A stretch of 17,771 bases of DNA from Phycisphaerae bacterium SM23_33 (GCA_001303665.1 LJUF01000099.1:1-17771); one strand, 5' to 3'; positions 1-8,155 are shown, counted from the stretch's first letter. The notes: generated from the letters alone by a model not told the origin. Numbers and translations: made by a program.

Positions 1-87
1 AATCTGGGGGGTTTGGAAAGCGGCTCTGAGGAGGGTGAGGCGACGCAAGTCATTGGGGCCCTAGGCTGGAGGGAAAAATGGGGCCCA

Positions 88-113
88 AAAAGAGGCCAGT
101 GAGTGCCTTTTTT
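88..113. terminator. possible bidirectional intrinsic terminator
   Basis: An A-rich arm ending in GGC (88-96) can pair with GCC followed by six T (105-113) around an 8-nt loop, with one G-U pair. Only three base pairs are GC, so the hairpin is weak. It could end a gene lying upstream of the window. The rest of 1-356 shows no gene I can support: the short ORFs there have no ribosome binding site and no recognisable protein pattern. Confidence 0.3.
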
Positions 114-356
114 ACTCGCCCGCGGCCCGGGGGCCGGATCGAGCGGCTGCTGTATGCCTTTGGCCTTAAACACCTTGCGTCGACAGCGGCCGGCCGGGGA
201 TATGGCGCTCCGCGCCCAGGAGACACTCAAATCCCTTCAAAAGGCGTCCAGCGGATACCCCCCCTGTACGGGTTCCGGCGGCGGTTTTGGGGCAGGCGGC
301 GGTCCGTCACTTCGGGCCGGTGGTAGGGGCGGCCGGCTTGCAGGCGGGGCAGGGTG

Positions 357-385
357 TTGACGGGCTGATGGAACGGGTTGATCAT
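357..385 (+). promoter_or_regulatory. candidate sigma70-type promoter for the first DUF4091 gene
   Basis: TTGACG (357-362), a 17-nt spacer and GATCAT (380-385) match the sigma70 pattern 5/6 and 4/6. Transcription would start near 392, giving a leader of about 37 nt that contains the TTGGAGG ribosome binding site at 415-421. Confidence 0.4.
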
Positions 386-428
386 GGTGGCGAGACGGTT
401 GGGATTTCCGGCACTTGGAGGACGAACC

Positions 429-2177
429 ATGTCGAAGATCAGGGACGTCATTGCGATGAGCGCCTGGGTCTTGCTGCTGGGCAGCGCCTCGACGGGCGAG
501 GCCGCCGGCTATGCAGAACTGCTGGCCAAGGCCGAGACGTCCGTGGGGCACGCCAAGAAGGCGGGTAAGACGTTGGCGGGGCCCGAGGCGCCCAAGGAGC
601 CGTACACGCCCAAGGCGGCGGATCAGCAGCGTGGCCTTGTGGTCTTCCTGCCGCCGCTGGTTGAGCCGTTCACCGGTCGGGCACCGGCGGCGGGCGAGGT
701 TCGCGACGCGGCCGAGGTGCAGGCGGCGCAGGGCGAGAGCGAATCGTTCCTGCTGGCCGTCCACGCCCTGAAGGGCCAGCGAGGGTTGACGTGGTCTGCC
801 CCCGGCCGGCTGCCGCCGGGCGTCCGCGTTGAGTTCCTGCCGGTGGTGATGGCGCCGATGGCCCAGCGCCGCGGGGACGGGTATCGGCTGGTCGGGATGT
901 GGCTGGCCGACGGCGGCGCCGTGGACGTCGAGGCCGGGCATTCCCGCGCCTGGCTGGTGCGGGTCCACGTCGCCGAGAACGTCAAGCCGGGCGACTACGC
1001 CATCCAGGCGAAACTGGAGGGCGGGCCGGATCGGCCGGGGCTAGCCCGGGCGACGATCCGGCTGCGCGTGCTGCCCTTCAGGCTGGCGGATGCGTGGGAG
1101 CGGGGGTATGTCTTCGGGGCCTTCTGCGCCGGGGCGGACTTCAGCCAGGCCCAATACGCCGAGATGAAGGCCCACGGCATCGAGGCCATCCTGTGGTTCT
1201 GGGGGCACTACGGGCTGGACGTCCTGAACGAGGAGGGCAAGCTGCGGATGGATTTTGCCGCCCTGGACCGCAGCGTCAGCCGCTTCCAGAAGGCCGGCCT
1301 GCGCGGGCCCATCGTGCTGGCCTTGGGCAACGACAGCTCCGGGCACTTTGAGCGGGAGATCTGCAAGGTCTTCAACTTGCCCATGCAGCCTCGCGTTGAT
1401 CGTCGCGGCAAGACGGTCCAGGTCGCGGTCCTGGACAATCCCAAGATCGAGGAGCTCATGGTTGAGGCCCTGCGGCAGCTCTTCGACCACGCCAAGGCCC
1501 AGAAATGGCCCGAGGTCGTCATCCTGCCGTACGACGAGCCGACCGAGCGGCTGATGGACGAGCACCGCCGCATGGCGCGGCTGTTCCGCCAGCACTTTCC
1601 CAAGGTGCGGCTGTACGGGGTGACGATGAACCGGCTGCAATGGGCCGAGATGGTCAGCGACACCGACATCCTCGTGTCCAACGGCGACTTTGCCCGGATC
1701 CGCGCCCTGGCGACCGAGCGGAAGAAGTCGGCCTGGTTCTACGGCAGCGTCACGACCGCGCAGGGCTACGCCGGCTGCCGCTGGGGGTACGGGCTGCGGA
1801 CCTATGCCTACGGCCCGGACGGCATGTGGTTCTGGTGCTATAACTTTTACGTGGGCGACCCGTGGAACGACTTCGACGGCTCCACGCCGGATTCGTCCTG
1901 GGTGATCTGCTGGCCGCCGCTTGCCGCCGGCGCCGCGTCGGTGGAGACACTCGCCTACGAGGGCCTGCGCGAGGCCGTGGACGACGTCCGCTACGCCATC
2001 AGCCTCGAGAACATGCTGACCCGCATCCACGGCGCCCAGGCCGCCAAGGTCGGGGCCGACTACGCCGCGTGGCGCAAGGGCCTGCAGGGCGCCCGGTCCA
2101 GGCCGTCGGAGATCGGCCGCTATCGCGGCCAGCTCATCCAGTGGATACTCACGCTTCAGGACCAAGGGCGCAAGTGA
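429..2177 (+). CDS. exported DUF4091-type glycoside-hydrolase-like protein
   Basis: A 582-aa protein. The ATG at 429 is preferred over an in-frame ATG at 378 because TTGGAGG (415-421) lies 7 nt before it and the protein then begins with a signal peptide (residues 1 to about 26: basic start, hydrophobic AWVLLLG core, small residues before the cut). Residues about 60-220 look like the beta-rich N-terminal region of DUF4091 proteins. The C-terminal half looks like a (beta/alpha)8 glycosidase-type domain, with the acidic motif PYDEP (367-371) as the likely active-site strand, an aromatic stretch MWFWCYNFY (466-474) and the family-typical GLREAVDDVRYA (512-523). The role is probably periplasmic or surface polysaccharide handling; the substrate cannot be read from the sequence. 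A second, larger member of this type lies at 12644-15727. The gene converges on the kinase gene 78 nt downstream, and I see no clear terminator between them. The family call is fairly sure; enzymatic activity is inferred. Confidence 0.82.
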   Translation: MSKIRDVIAMSAWVLLLGSASTGEAAGYAELLAKAETSVGHAKKAGKTLAGPEAPKEPYTPKAADQQRGLVVFLPPLVEPFTGRAPAAGEVRDAAEVQAAQGESESFLLAVHALKGQRGLTWSAPGRLPPGVRVEFLPVVMAPMAQRRGDGYRLVGMWLADGGAVDVEAGHSRAWLVRVHVAENVKPGDYAIQAKLEGGPDRPGLARATIRLRVLPFRLADAWERGYVFGAFCAGADFSQAQYAEMKAHGIEAILWFWGHYGLDVLNEEGKLRMDFAALDRSVSRFQKAGLRGPIVLALGNDSSGHFEREICKVFNLPMQPRVDRRGKTVQVAVLDNPKIEELMVEALRQLFDHAKAQKWPEVVILPYDEPTERLMDEHRRMARLFRQHFPKVRLYGVTMNRLQWAEMVSDTDILVSNGDFARIRALATERKKSAWFYGSVTTAQGYAGCRWGYGLRTYAYGPDGMWFWCYNFYVGDPWNDFDGSTPDSSWVICWPPLAAGAASVETLAYEGLREAVDDVRYAISLENMLTRIHGAQAAKVGADYAAWRKGLQGARSRPSEIGRYRGQLIQWILTLQDQGRK

Positions 2178-2255
2178 GAGCAAGCCGGCCCCGGCGCGGA
2201 CCCGCTCGAGATGGGTCGTCGCGACCTGTTTGCACAGCGCGGTGCCCGTCGCATC

Positions 2256-3227
2256 TCAGCGCGAGATCCTGGCCCCGCGTGCGCCCATCACCTTGACGGC
2301 CTCCTCGTAGGTTGCCCAGTTGATGTCCCCGGGGAAGGTGTGGGCCAGGGCCGAATAGGCGGCGGCGAACTCGTTGGTTTCCGCTGGCGCCCAGCCCTTC
2401 AGCAGGCCATAGATAACCGCTGCCGAGAAGCTGTCGCCGCCTCCGACGCGGTCAATGATCTCCAACCCCTCGTACCTGCGGCTGACGTGGAACGCCTGGC
2501 CGTCGTACAGCAGGGTCTGCCAGTCGTTCAACAGGCCGGTCCTGGCCTGGCGAAGCGTCGTGCCGACCATGCGGATGTTCGCAAAGCGTTTCACCGCCTC
2601 CCGGGCAACCTGCTGGTAGTTTTCCACGCCGAGGGCGGAGTAGTCCTTGCCGGTCCCCTGGGCCCGGATGCCCAGGCACTTCTCAAAGTCCTCCTCATTG
2701 CCGATGAGCACTTGCACGAACGGTACGATCCGGGCGTTGGCCTGCTGGGCCTGCGGCGGCGTCCACAGCTTGCCGCGGTAGTTCAGGTCGTAGCTGGTGC
2801 GGATGTTGCACTGAGAGGTGGTCTGGAAGACTTCCAGCACCGTTTCCGCCAGCGTCGGCGACAAGGCCGGGGTGATGCCGCTTATGTGCAGCCAGCGTGT
2901 CTCAGAGAGAAGGGCCTTCCAGTCCACCATGTCGGCGGTCATCTGGCTGACGGCGGAATGGCCGCGGTCGTACGTGACGGAACTGGGGCGCGGACCGGCC
3001 CCGAGCTCCAGGTGGTAGAAGCCGTTGCGGATCAGCCGCCCGGCCCAGTTGTCCACCAGGCGGGAGCACCAGGCCGTCTTCAGGCCCAGGCGCGCGGCGT
3101 TGACGGCGACGTTCCATTCGGCGCCGCCGACGGAAACGTCCAGGCTTCTCGCCTGCTCCAGGCGCATGTAGGACGGCGCCGCCAGCCGGACCATTGCCTC
3201 GCCAAAGGTCATCAAGTCGTAGCCCAT
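2256..3227 (-). CDS. kdgK: PfkB-family sugar kinase, 2-keto-3-deoxygluconate kinase type
   Basis: A 323-aa protein, normal length for the ribokinase/PfkB family. The N-terminus (TFGEAMVRLAAP, then LEQARS) matches KDG kinases. A GGAEWNVAVNAARLG segment (34-48) is the substrate-side glycine motif. The C-terminal PfkB signature DRVGGGDSFSAA (259-270) supplies the catalytic base Asp265 and the anion hole. The expected reaction is ATP-dependent phosphorylation of 2-dehydro-3-deoxy-D-gluconate to KDPG in the cytoplasm. The ATG at 3227 has GGAG 8 nt upstream. It lies 72 nt downstream of the aldehyde dehydrogenase on the same strand, so the two are probably co-transcribed for sugar-acid breakdown. 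No KDPG aldolase is in view. Related PfkB kinases (fructokinase, ribokinase) are less likely alternatives. Confidence 0.8.
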   Translation of the reverse strand: MGYDLMTFGEAMVRLAAPSYMRLEQARSLDVSVGGAEWNVAVNAARLGLKTAWCSRLVDNWAGRLIRNGFYHLELGAGPRPSSVTYDRGHSAVSQMTADMVDWKALLSETRWLHISGITPALSPTLAETVLEVFQTTSQCNIRTSYDLNYRGKLWTPPQAQQANARIVPFVQVLIGNEEDFEKCLGIRAQGTGKDYSALGVENYQQVAREAVKRFANIRMVGTTLRQARTGLLNDWQTLLYDGQAFHVSRRYEGLEIIDRVGGGDSFSAAVIYGLLKGWAPAETNEFAAAYSALAHTFPGDINWATYEEAVKVMGARGARISR

Positions 3228-3299
3228 AGCCGTGTCTCCGATCTCATGCGGTGGGGTGGGTTGCTGCCCGCCGGCGGCGCCATGCCCCGGCGGAGGTGG

Positions 3300-4778
3300 T
3301 CAGCCCAGGTCCCATCCCACCGGCGCCGTCTGGTCGCTGTTGATCACGGCGCTCTTGCGCTGGCAGAAGGCCAGCACGGCCTCCATGCCCAGCTCGATGC
3401 CGGTGCCGCTCATCTTGTGCGGCGGGACCGGGATCTGTGGATAGCCCACCAGCATGGTGTTGACCCAAATGATGCCGGTGTCCAGCGCCTGAACCATCCG
3501 GCCGACGCGCTCGACGTTACTGGTCCACACCGAGCCGCTTAAGCCGTAGCAGACCCCGTTGGCGATCCGCACGGCGTCGGCCTCTTCAGCGAATCGCATG
3601 ATGCTCAACACCGGCCCGAAGATCTCCTCCTGGGCGACCTTCATGTGCTCGGTCACGCCGCTCAGCAGCGTCGGCTGAAGCCAGAACCCGCCGGCGAGCC
3701 CTCCGGGCAGCTCCAGCTTCCCGCCGCCGGCCAGGATCGTGCAGCCCTCCTTCGGGGCCTGCTGCATGTACTTCAGGGCCTTTTCGTACTGAGGCCGGGT
3801 GATCATGGGGCCGACGTGCGTGGCCTCATCACGCGGGTCGCCCACTTTGAGCTTCGAAAGCTTCCCCAGCAGCAGTTGCTCGAACTCGTCGGCGATCAAT
3901 TCAGCCACCAGGCAGCGCGAGCAGGAAACGCACAACTGGCCGCAGTTGGTGAACCCGCTGAAGACCGCCGCCTCGGCGGCGCGGTCCAGGTCGGCGTCGG
4001 CGAAGACGACGATGGCGTTCTTGCCGCCGCATTCGAGGTTGACCGGCTTCATCTGGTCGGCGGCGAGCCCAAGCTGGCCGACCTCCGTTGAGCCGGTGAA
4101 GGAAACGTTCTTCACCTGCGGGTGGACGACCAGGTCCCTGCCTGCCTCCGGGCCGAGCCCCAGGGCCACGTTGACGATCCCCGCCGGGATGCCCACCTCG
4201 GCGGCCAGCTCCCCCAGTGCCACCGTCGTCAGCGGCGTCTCCTCCGAAGGCTTGACCACGACGGCGTTGCCCGCCGCCAGCGCCGGGGCGACCTGCATCA
4301 CCGCGTTGACCAGGGGGTAGTTCCACGGGGTGATGACGGCGACGACGCCGTACGGCTGGTACATGGTGATGTGCAGCCCGCCGGGCGTGTTCTTGACGGC
4401 CCCCTCGATCTTGTCGGCGGCCCCGCCGTAGAAGCGAAGCAGCGCCGCCGCGAACGGCAGCTCCACCTGGCGCAACTGGCTGATGGGCTTGCCCGAATCC
4501 AGCAGCTCCATTTCAACCAGCCGCTCCGCCTCGGCGTCAATGGCATCCGCCAGCCTGAACAGCAGCACCCCGCGGTCGGCGGGCGTGAGTTTCTGCCATT
4601 CGGCGGAGCGGAAGGCCCGCTGGCTGGACTGGACCATCCGCGCCAGGTCGTCGCCGGAGCAACAGACTTGTTGAGCAATGACCTTGCCCGTCGCCGGGTT
4701 CAAGACCTCCAGGCACCTGCCGCCGGCGTCGGGCATCTGCTTGCCGTCCAGCACGGGCGCGACTCGCATGGGAGCCAT
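3300..4778 (-). CDS. NAD(P)-dependent aldehyde dehydrogenase
   Basis: A 492-aa protein, typical for the ALDH superfamily. The ATG at 4778 (MAPMRVAP) is chosen over an upstream in-frame start at 4808 because GAGGAG lies 6 nt before it. Motifs in order: PWNYP with Asn153, VKPSEETP with cofactor-binding Lys176, FTGSTEVG (the Rossmann turn), LECGGK with general base Glu249, and GQLC with catalytic Cys283. LECGGK has Cys where LELGGK is usual, and the active-site loop NCGQLCVSCSRC holds four cysteines. The protein oxidises an aldehyde to an acid. Overall similarity is to betaine-aldehyde/semialdehyde dehydrogenases, and the exact substrate is unknown. As first gene of an operon with the KDG-kinase-like gene, a sugar-derived aldehyde or keto-acid semialdehyde is a reasonable inference. 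Confidence 0.88.
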   Translation of the reverse strand: MAPMRVAPVLDGKQMPDAGGRCLEVLNPATGKVIAQQVCCSGDDLARMVQSSQRAFRSAEWQKLTPADRGVLLFRLADAIDAEAERLVEMELLDSGKPISQLRQVELPFAAALLRFYGGAADKIEGAVKNTPGGLHITMYQPYGVVAVITPWNYPLVNAVMQVAPALAAGNAVVVKPSEETPLTTVALGELAAEVGIPAGIVNVALGLGPEAGRDLVVHPQVKNVSFTGSTEVGQLGLAADQMKPVNLECGGKNAIVVFADADLDRAAEAAVFSGFTNCGQLCVSCSRCLVAELIADEFEQLLLGKLSKLKVGDPRDEATHVGPMITRPQYEKALKYMQQAPKEGCTILAGGGKLELPGGLAGGFWLQPTLLSGVTEHMKVAQEEIFGPVLSIMRFAEEADAVRIANGVCYGLSGSVWTSNVERVGRMVQALDTGIIWVNTMLVGYPQIPVPPHKMSGTGIELGMEAVLAFCQRKSAVINSDQTAPVGWDLG

Positions 4779-4834
4779 TTCCGTCTCCTCGCTCACCCGC
4801 CGGACCACGGCCGGCCCGGCCGCGCCGCCGGGCT

Positions 4835-4863
4835 ACTCTATGCGATGTTCCCTGGAAGACCAA
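4835..4863 (-). promoter_or_regulatory. candidate promoter of the aldehyde dehydrogenase-kinase operon
   Basis: Read on the minus strand: TTGGTC (4863-4858), 17-nt spacer, TAGAGT (4840-4835). The matches to consensus are moderate (3/6 and 4/6) but the spacing is ideal. It lies about 57 nt upstream of the ALDH start. Confidence 0.35.
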
Positions 4864-5166
4864 GCTTCATGTGCGTACGCTGAGCCCTGTCCGAAAGCTC
4901 TGTGGACTGCCGCGGGCCCGAGGGTCTCTGCGAAGCAAAGCCATTTGCAGTGTCGGCAGGCGGCTTGGCCATATACTTCTGTCAGGGGTCGCGGCAAAGG
5001 AGCACGACAACCGCGCGGTTGCCGCGTGGGAGGGTGCTGCCGGACCGGCGGGGGCCAGGAGCCACGCCCAAGCCCAGGCCGGTCCTGGGCTGGGAGTTCG
5101 TCAAGAAGGAGCGCTTCTCGGCAGGTATCGGGCAGGGCTCAGGGCATAGTGAGCAGGGGACTTGGC
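4864..5166. other. gene-free spacer between divergent operons
   Basis: About 300 nt with no supported gene. A TATACT hexamer at 4972-4977 could be a -10 element for the downstream plus-strand gene. The only TTG-type -35 nearby (TTGCAG, 4945-4950) is 21 nt away, so the promoter remains unproven. Inverted GC-rich words such as CGCGCGG/CCGCGTG near 5012-5030 could fold, but no T-run follows. Confidence 0.4.
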
Positions 5167-6132
5167 ATGGAGCTCAAGGCTGAACGTATCGTCGTGACCG
5201 GCGGGGCCGGCTTCCTGGGCAGGCACCTCCAGGCTGGGCTGCTGCGGCGTGGAGTAAAGCGGGACGATCTGCGGGTGCCGCTCATCGAGGAATACGACCT
5301 GACCCGGGAGGCCGACGTGGTTCGGATGTACGAGGACATGGCCCCGACGATGGTGATCCACCTGGCCGCCGAGGTCGGCGGCATCGGCGCCAACCGCGCC
5401 AATCCGGGCCGGTTCTTCTACGCCAACCTGGTCATGGGGCTGCATCTCATCGAGCAAGCCCGCCGCCGGGGCATCAAGAAGTTCGTGCAGGTCGGCACCA
5501 TCTGCGCGTATCCGAAGTTCACGCCCGTGCCCTTCCGTGAAGAGCACCTCTGGAACGGTTACCCCGAAGAGACCAACGCCCCGTATGGCATCGCCAAGAA
5601 GGCCCTGCTGGTGATGCTCCAGGCGTACCGGGCCCAGTACGGGCTGAACGGGATTTACCTGCTGCCGGTGAACCTGTACGGCCCGGGCGACAACTTCGAC
5701 CTGGAGACCAGCCACGTCATCCCGGCGTTGATCCGGAAGTTCTGCCACGCGGTGGACGCCGGGGCGGGTGAGGTGGTGCTGTGGGGGACGGGCCGGGCAA
5801 GCCGGGAGTTTCTGTATGTGGAGGACGCCGCCCGCGGCATTGCGATGGCGACGCAGGCCTATGATGATCCTGACCCCGTGAATCTTGGGGCGGGCTTTGA
5901 GATCACGATCCGGGAGTTGGCGGAGAAGATAAAGTCCTCGACGGGGTTCAAAGGTCGCATCCGCTGGGACAGCAGCAAGCCGGATGGCCAGCCTCGCCGC
6001 TGCGTCGACACGTCGCGCGCCAAGGAGTTGTTTGGGTTCGAGGCGAAGATGCCTTTTGACGAGGGGCTCAGGCGAACCATCGCCTGGTGGCGCGAGCAAG
6101 CGGCTGCTCAACCTACAGGACGGTCTGCGTGA
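5167..6132 (+). CDS. fcl: GDP-L-fucose synthase-type NAD(P)-dependent epimerase/reductase
   Basis: A 321-aa short-chain dehydrogenase/reductase, the usual length for GDP-L-fucose synthase. The Rossmann motif TGGAGFLG is at 11-18, and the SDR catalytic Tyr140/Lys144 lie in NAPYGIAKK. The two other residues needed by this enzyme for the double epimerisation, Cys113 (GTICAYP) and His183 (TSHVIPALIRKF), are both present. LYGPGDNFDLE (170-180) is strongly family-typical. It would convert GDP-4-keto-6-deoxy-mannose to GDP-L-fucose for surface polysaccharide. The ATG at 5167 follows AGGGGA by about 7 nt; in-frame upstream sequence back to 4678 has no protein character. No GDP-mannose dehydratase (gmd) is in the window. 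Relatives acting on other NDP-sugars cannot be excluded. Confidence 0.85.
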   Translation: MELKAERIVVTGGAGFLGRHLQAGLLRRGVKRDDLRVPLIEEYDLTREADVVRMYEDMAPTMVIHLAAEVGGIGANRANPGRFFYANLVMGLHLIEQARRRGIKKFVQVGTICAYPKFTPVPFREEHLWNGYPEETNAPYGIAKKALLVMLQAYRAQYGLNGIYLLPVNLYGPGDNFDLETSHVIPALIRKFCHAVDAGAGEVVLWGTGRASREFLYVEDAARGIAMATQAYDDPDPVNLGAGFEITIRELAEKIKSSTGFKGRIRWDSSKPDGQPRRCVDTSRAKELFGFEAKMPFDEGLRRTIAWWREQAAAQPTGRSA

Positions 6133-6185
6133 GAGATCCTGGGTGGGGGTGTTGAGTCAGAAGCGAGTTTGCCGGCGACGCTGGT

Positions 6186-6231
6186 GGGCCGGATGGATCA
6201 GGGCGTTGCTTCCGTCCGGCCCTTTCTTTTT
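6186..6231 (+). terminator. strong intrinsic terminator after the GDP-fucose-synthase gene
   Basis: GGGCCGGA (6186-6193) pairs perfectly with TCCGGCCC (6215-6222), extended inward by GGA/TCC after a mismatch, and is followed by TTTCTTTTT (6223-6231). It lies 54 nt after the stop codon. The remaining 190 nt up to the converging galE end hold no gene; a CGGCC/GGCCG hairpin near 6270-6297 may serve galE from the other strand but is weak. Confidence 0.85.
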
Positions 6232-6421
6232 GCGCTGATCCGGTCCGGTCATAGGACCTAAGAAAGCGGCCTGCAAGGGGTGGGCGAAGCCGGCCGTTTG
6301 GAGGGGGTCTCGTACGGCGCGTCACACGGGAACTTGAGCCCATACCACCTCCTTCGGGTCCGAAGACATCTGTCGGTTGGCGGGGCGAACCGGTCCACCC
6401 GCAGGCTGCATCGAGGTGAGC

Positions 6422-7402
6422 TTACGCGAATCCGTTCGGGTGGGACTTGTGCCAGTTCCAGGCATGGGCGACGATGGTCTGGAGGTCGGCAAACTGCCGG
6501 CGCCAGCCCAACTCGGTTTCTGCCTTTTGGCAGGAAGCCACCAGCTTGGGCGGGTCGCCGCGGCGGCGGGGCGCGGATTCGGCCGGGATTTCGTGGCCGG
6601 TCACTTCGCGGCAGGCCTCGATAACCTCACGCACGGAAAAGCCTTGCCCGTTGCCCAGATTGAACACCTTCAGCTGGCCCGGCTCGATCGCTTCCAGTGC
6701 CAGGACATGCGCGGCGGCCAGGTCCATCACGTGGATGTAGTCGCGGATGCAGGTGCCGTCGGGCGTGTCGTAGTCCTCGCCGAAGATCTTCACCGATCCG
6801 CGCCTCCCCAGCGGCACCTGGAGCACGAGAGGGATGAGGTGGGTCTCCGGGCGGTGGTCCTCGCCGATGTCGCCTTCGGGCGCAGCCCCGGCCACGTTGA
6901 AGTACCGCAGCGACACGAACCCCGCGCCGTAGGCCCTCGCGAAGGCCTCAAGCATGTACTCCACGCAGCGCTTGCTGGCGCCGTACGGGTTGATCGGGTC
7001 GGTTCGGTCCTCCTCGCAAATGGGAATCCGCTCCGGCTGGCCATACACGGCCGCCGTGGAGGAAAAGACCAGCTTGGCTACCCCAGCCGAGCGCATCGCC
7101 TCCAGCAACGTCAACCCACCGAGGCTGTTGTTCCGGAAGTACCGGCCGGGATTTTCGACGGACTCTGCCGCCTCGATGAGGGCCGCCAGATGGATAACCG
7201 CCTCAACGTTGTGCCCGCGCAGAGCGGCAGCCAACGCCTCGTGGTTGTTGATGTCGCCTTCAACCAACTGGGTGCCCCTGATAGCGGCGGCGTGGCCGGA
7301 GCAGAGATTGTCATAGACCACGCAGGCATGACCGGCTGATGCGAGAACTCGAACAAGATGCGATCCGATGTAGCCGGCTCCGCCGGTAACCAGAATGTTC
7401 AA
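6422..7402 (-). CDS. galE: UDP-glucose 4-epimerase
   Basis: A 326-aa extended SDR with TGGAGYIGSH (6-15) for NAD, FSSTAAVYG (113-121) supplying the catalytic Ser/Thr, and Tyr140/Lys144 in NPYGASK. RYFNVAGA and the RDYIHVMDLA region (220-229) are typical of GalE. It interconverts UDP-glucose and UDP-galactose in the cytoplasm, feeding exopolysaccharide or galactose metabolism. The start codon is TTG (7402-7400), where MNILVTGG begins exactly at the conserved N-terminus; AGGAG stands 6 nt before it and a perfect TATAAT lies upstream. It converges with the GDP-fucose-synthase-type gene, so both nucleotide-sugar genes sit side by side but are transcribed separately. Confidence 0.93.
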   Translation of the reverse strand: MNILVTGGAGYIGSHLVRVLASAGHACVVYDNLCSGHAAAIRGTQLVEGDINNHEALAAALRGHNVEAVIHLAALIEAAESVENPGRYFRNNSLGGLTLLEAMRSAGVAKLVFSSTAAVYGQPERIPICEEDRTDPINPYGASKRCVEYMLEAFARAYGAGFVSLRYFNVAGAAPEGDIGEDHRPETHLIPLVLQVPLGRRGSVKIFGEDYDTPDGTCIRDYIHVMDLAAAHVLALEAIEPGQLKVFNLGNGQGFSVREVIEACREVTGHEIPAESAPRRRGDPPKLVASCQKAETELGWRRQFADLQTIVAHAWNWHKSHPNGFA

Positions 7403-7432
7403 TGGCGTCTCCTGGGGAAAGCGATCGCGGGA

Positions 7433-7461
7433 ATTATAGGGTCAAGAATGTTCGCGATGGT
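7433..7461 (-). promoter_or_regulatory. candidate galE promoter
   Basis: A perfect TATAAT on the minus strand (7438-7433) lies 31 nt upstream of the TTG start. The hexamer 17 nt upstream (ACCATC) is a poor -35, so an activator or the -10 alone may set strength. A GCGATCGCG palindrome (7421-7429) sits at the expected start of transcription. Confidence 0.45.
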
Positions 7462-7558
7462 AGCTTCGGTGGCGCGATCTTGAGCTGAGGAGGACGGCGC
7501 CCAGGGCCGGGCGAGGGCCGTTTCTGGATGATCGCGCCGGGCGAGTTCAAGGCGGAGT

Positions 7559-7593
7559 AAGAAAGGCCGGCCGGCGCTGAGGCCAACCGGCCT
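7559..7593 (-). terminator. probable intrinsic terminator of tRNA-Glu
   Basis: On the minus strand, just after the tRNA, AGGCCGG (7593-7587) pairs with CCGGCCT (7570-7564), with further GGC/GCC pairing inside, followed by TTTCTT. It separates the tRNA from galE. Confidence 0.55.
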
Positions 7594-7605
7594 GACGTAG
7601 TTTCT

Positions 7606-7680
7606 TACCCCCGACGGGATTCGAACCCGTGTTGCCGGGTTGAAAACCCGGTGTCCTGGGCCGGCCTAGACGACGGGGGC
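7606..7680 (-). tRNA. tRNA-Glu (anticodon UUC)
   Basis: Minus-strand cloverleaf of 75 nt. Acceptor GCCCCCG pairs with CGGGGGT, the D-arm is GTCT...AGGAC, and the anticodon arm CCGGG-TTTTCAA-CCCGG has TTC at positions 34-36. The T-arm is ACGGG-TTCGAAT-CCCGT and the discriminator is A73. CCA is not encoded. Position 1-72 is a G-U wobble instead of the usual G-C. All other stems are intact, so it looks functional. Confidence 0.95.
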
Positions 7681-7689
7681 ACCGTTTGC

Positions 7690-7717
7690 ATTTTATCGCG
7701 AAGCCGACAATTAACAG
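7690..7717 (-). promoter_or_regulatory. candidate tRNA-Glu promoter
   Basis: Minus strand: CTGTTA (7717-7712), 16-nt spacer, TAAAAT (7695-7690). Transcription would start about 3 nt before the mature tRNA. Words TTGCA/ATCGCG and CGCGATGCAA (7686-7737) form an interrupted inverted repeat over the same region. Confidence 0.35.
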
Positions 7718-7897
7718 ATACGCCTCCGCGATGCAAGGCGTTGTGCCTTATCGGCAGCGGCCGGCGATTGCCGTGAACCAAATCCGTGCCTGTCTGCAGT
7801 TGCGGCGCTGGCACTCACCGCGGCCCGCCATCGGCGGCTGCCGCGTCCAGCTGGCGGGCGCATCTCCTTTGTAGACAAGGGATTGTTTGCTTCGGAC

Positions 7898-7926
7898 TTG
7901 ACAAATGCCTAACACAACGCTAACCT
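7898..7926 (+). promoter_or_regulatory. candidate promoter of small ORF 1
   Basis: Perfect TTGACA (7898-7903), 17-nt spacer, TAACCT (7921-7926, which keeps the essential TA...T). Predicted start is near 7933, 25 nt before the ATG of the 65-aa ORF. Confidence 0.5.
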
Positions 7927-7957
7927 GCCAGTGGCACAGACACAAAGGGGTCAGTCC

Positions 7958-8155
7958 ATGGAACGCAGCAACATCGTTCCCGTCAGCCGGCACGATTCGT
8001 GCCGCGAAGCGCTGGAGGCCCGCGCGATGCTGGCCATTGCCCATCTGGCCGCACCCATCCTGGCGGCCTGCCTGCCCGTCCTGGAGCGATTCGCCGGGGT
8101 CGGATCCGGCCCGCCGGGAAGGTCGGTCATGCTTCGCATCTGCGGGGCGGACTGA
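7958..8155 (+). CDS. small protein of unknown function (65 aa), related to the ORF at 8386
   Basis: I do not recognise a family. Support for a real gene is the promoter-like TTGACA-17-TAACCT upstream, an AAAGGGG ribosome binding site about 8 nt before the ATG, and resemblance to the second small ORF. Both share the block PIL.A.LPV..R followed by an aromatic and Ala, preceded by an AL-containing helix and an N-terminal VP.S / LP.S element. Residues about 19-47 look like one or two amphipathic helices, with a hydrophobic stretch at 24-42 that might touch a membrane; there is no clear signal peptide. The C-terminus is short and basic/polar. It sits at the border between the tRNA-Glu and the repressor-controlled accessory block, on the strand opposite the repressor. 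Confidence 0.5.
   Translation: MERSNIVPVSRHDSCREALEARAMLAIAHLAAPILAACLPVLERFAGVGSGPPGRSVMLRICGAD

Noticed and set aside
2178..2255. GAGATG/CATCTC inverted repeat between the converging first genes
   Set aside because: Only six base pairs around a long loop and no T-run, so not supportable as a terminator.
1041..3542. Long antisense frames over the first DUF4091 gene (1041-2183 minus) and over kinase and dehydrogenase (2211-3542 plus)
   Set aside because: They overlap genes with clear family motifs and have no ribosome binding site or recognisable domain.
6377..7339. 320-aa plus-strand frame over galE
   Set aside because: It mirrors galE, whose catalytic motifs are unambiguous.
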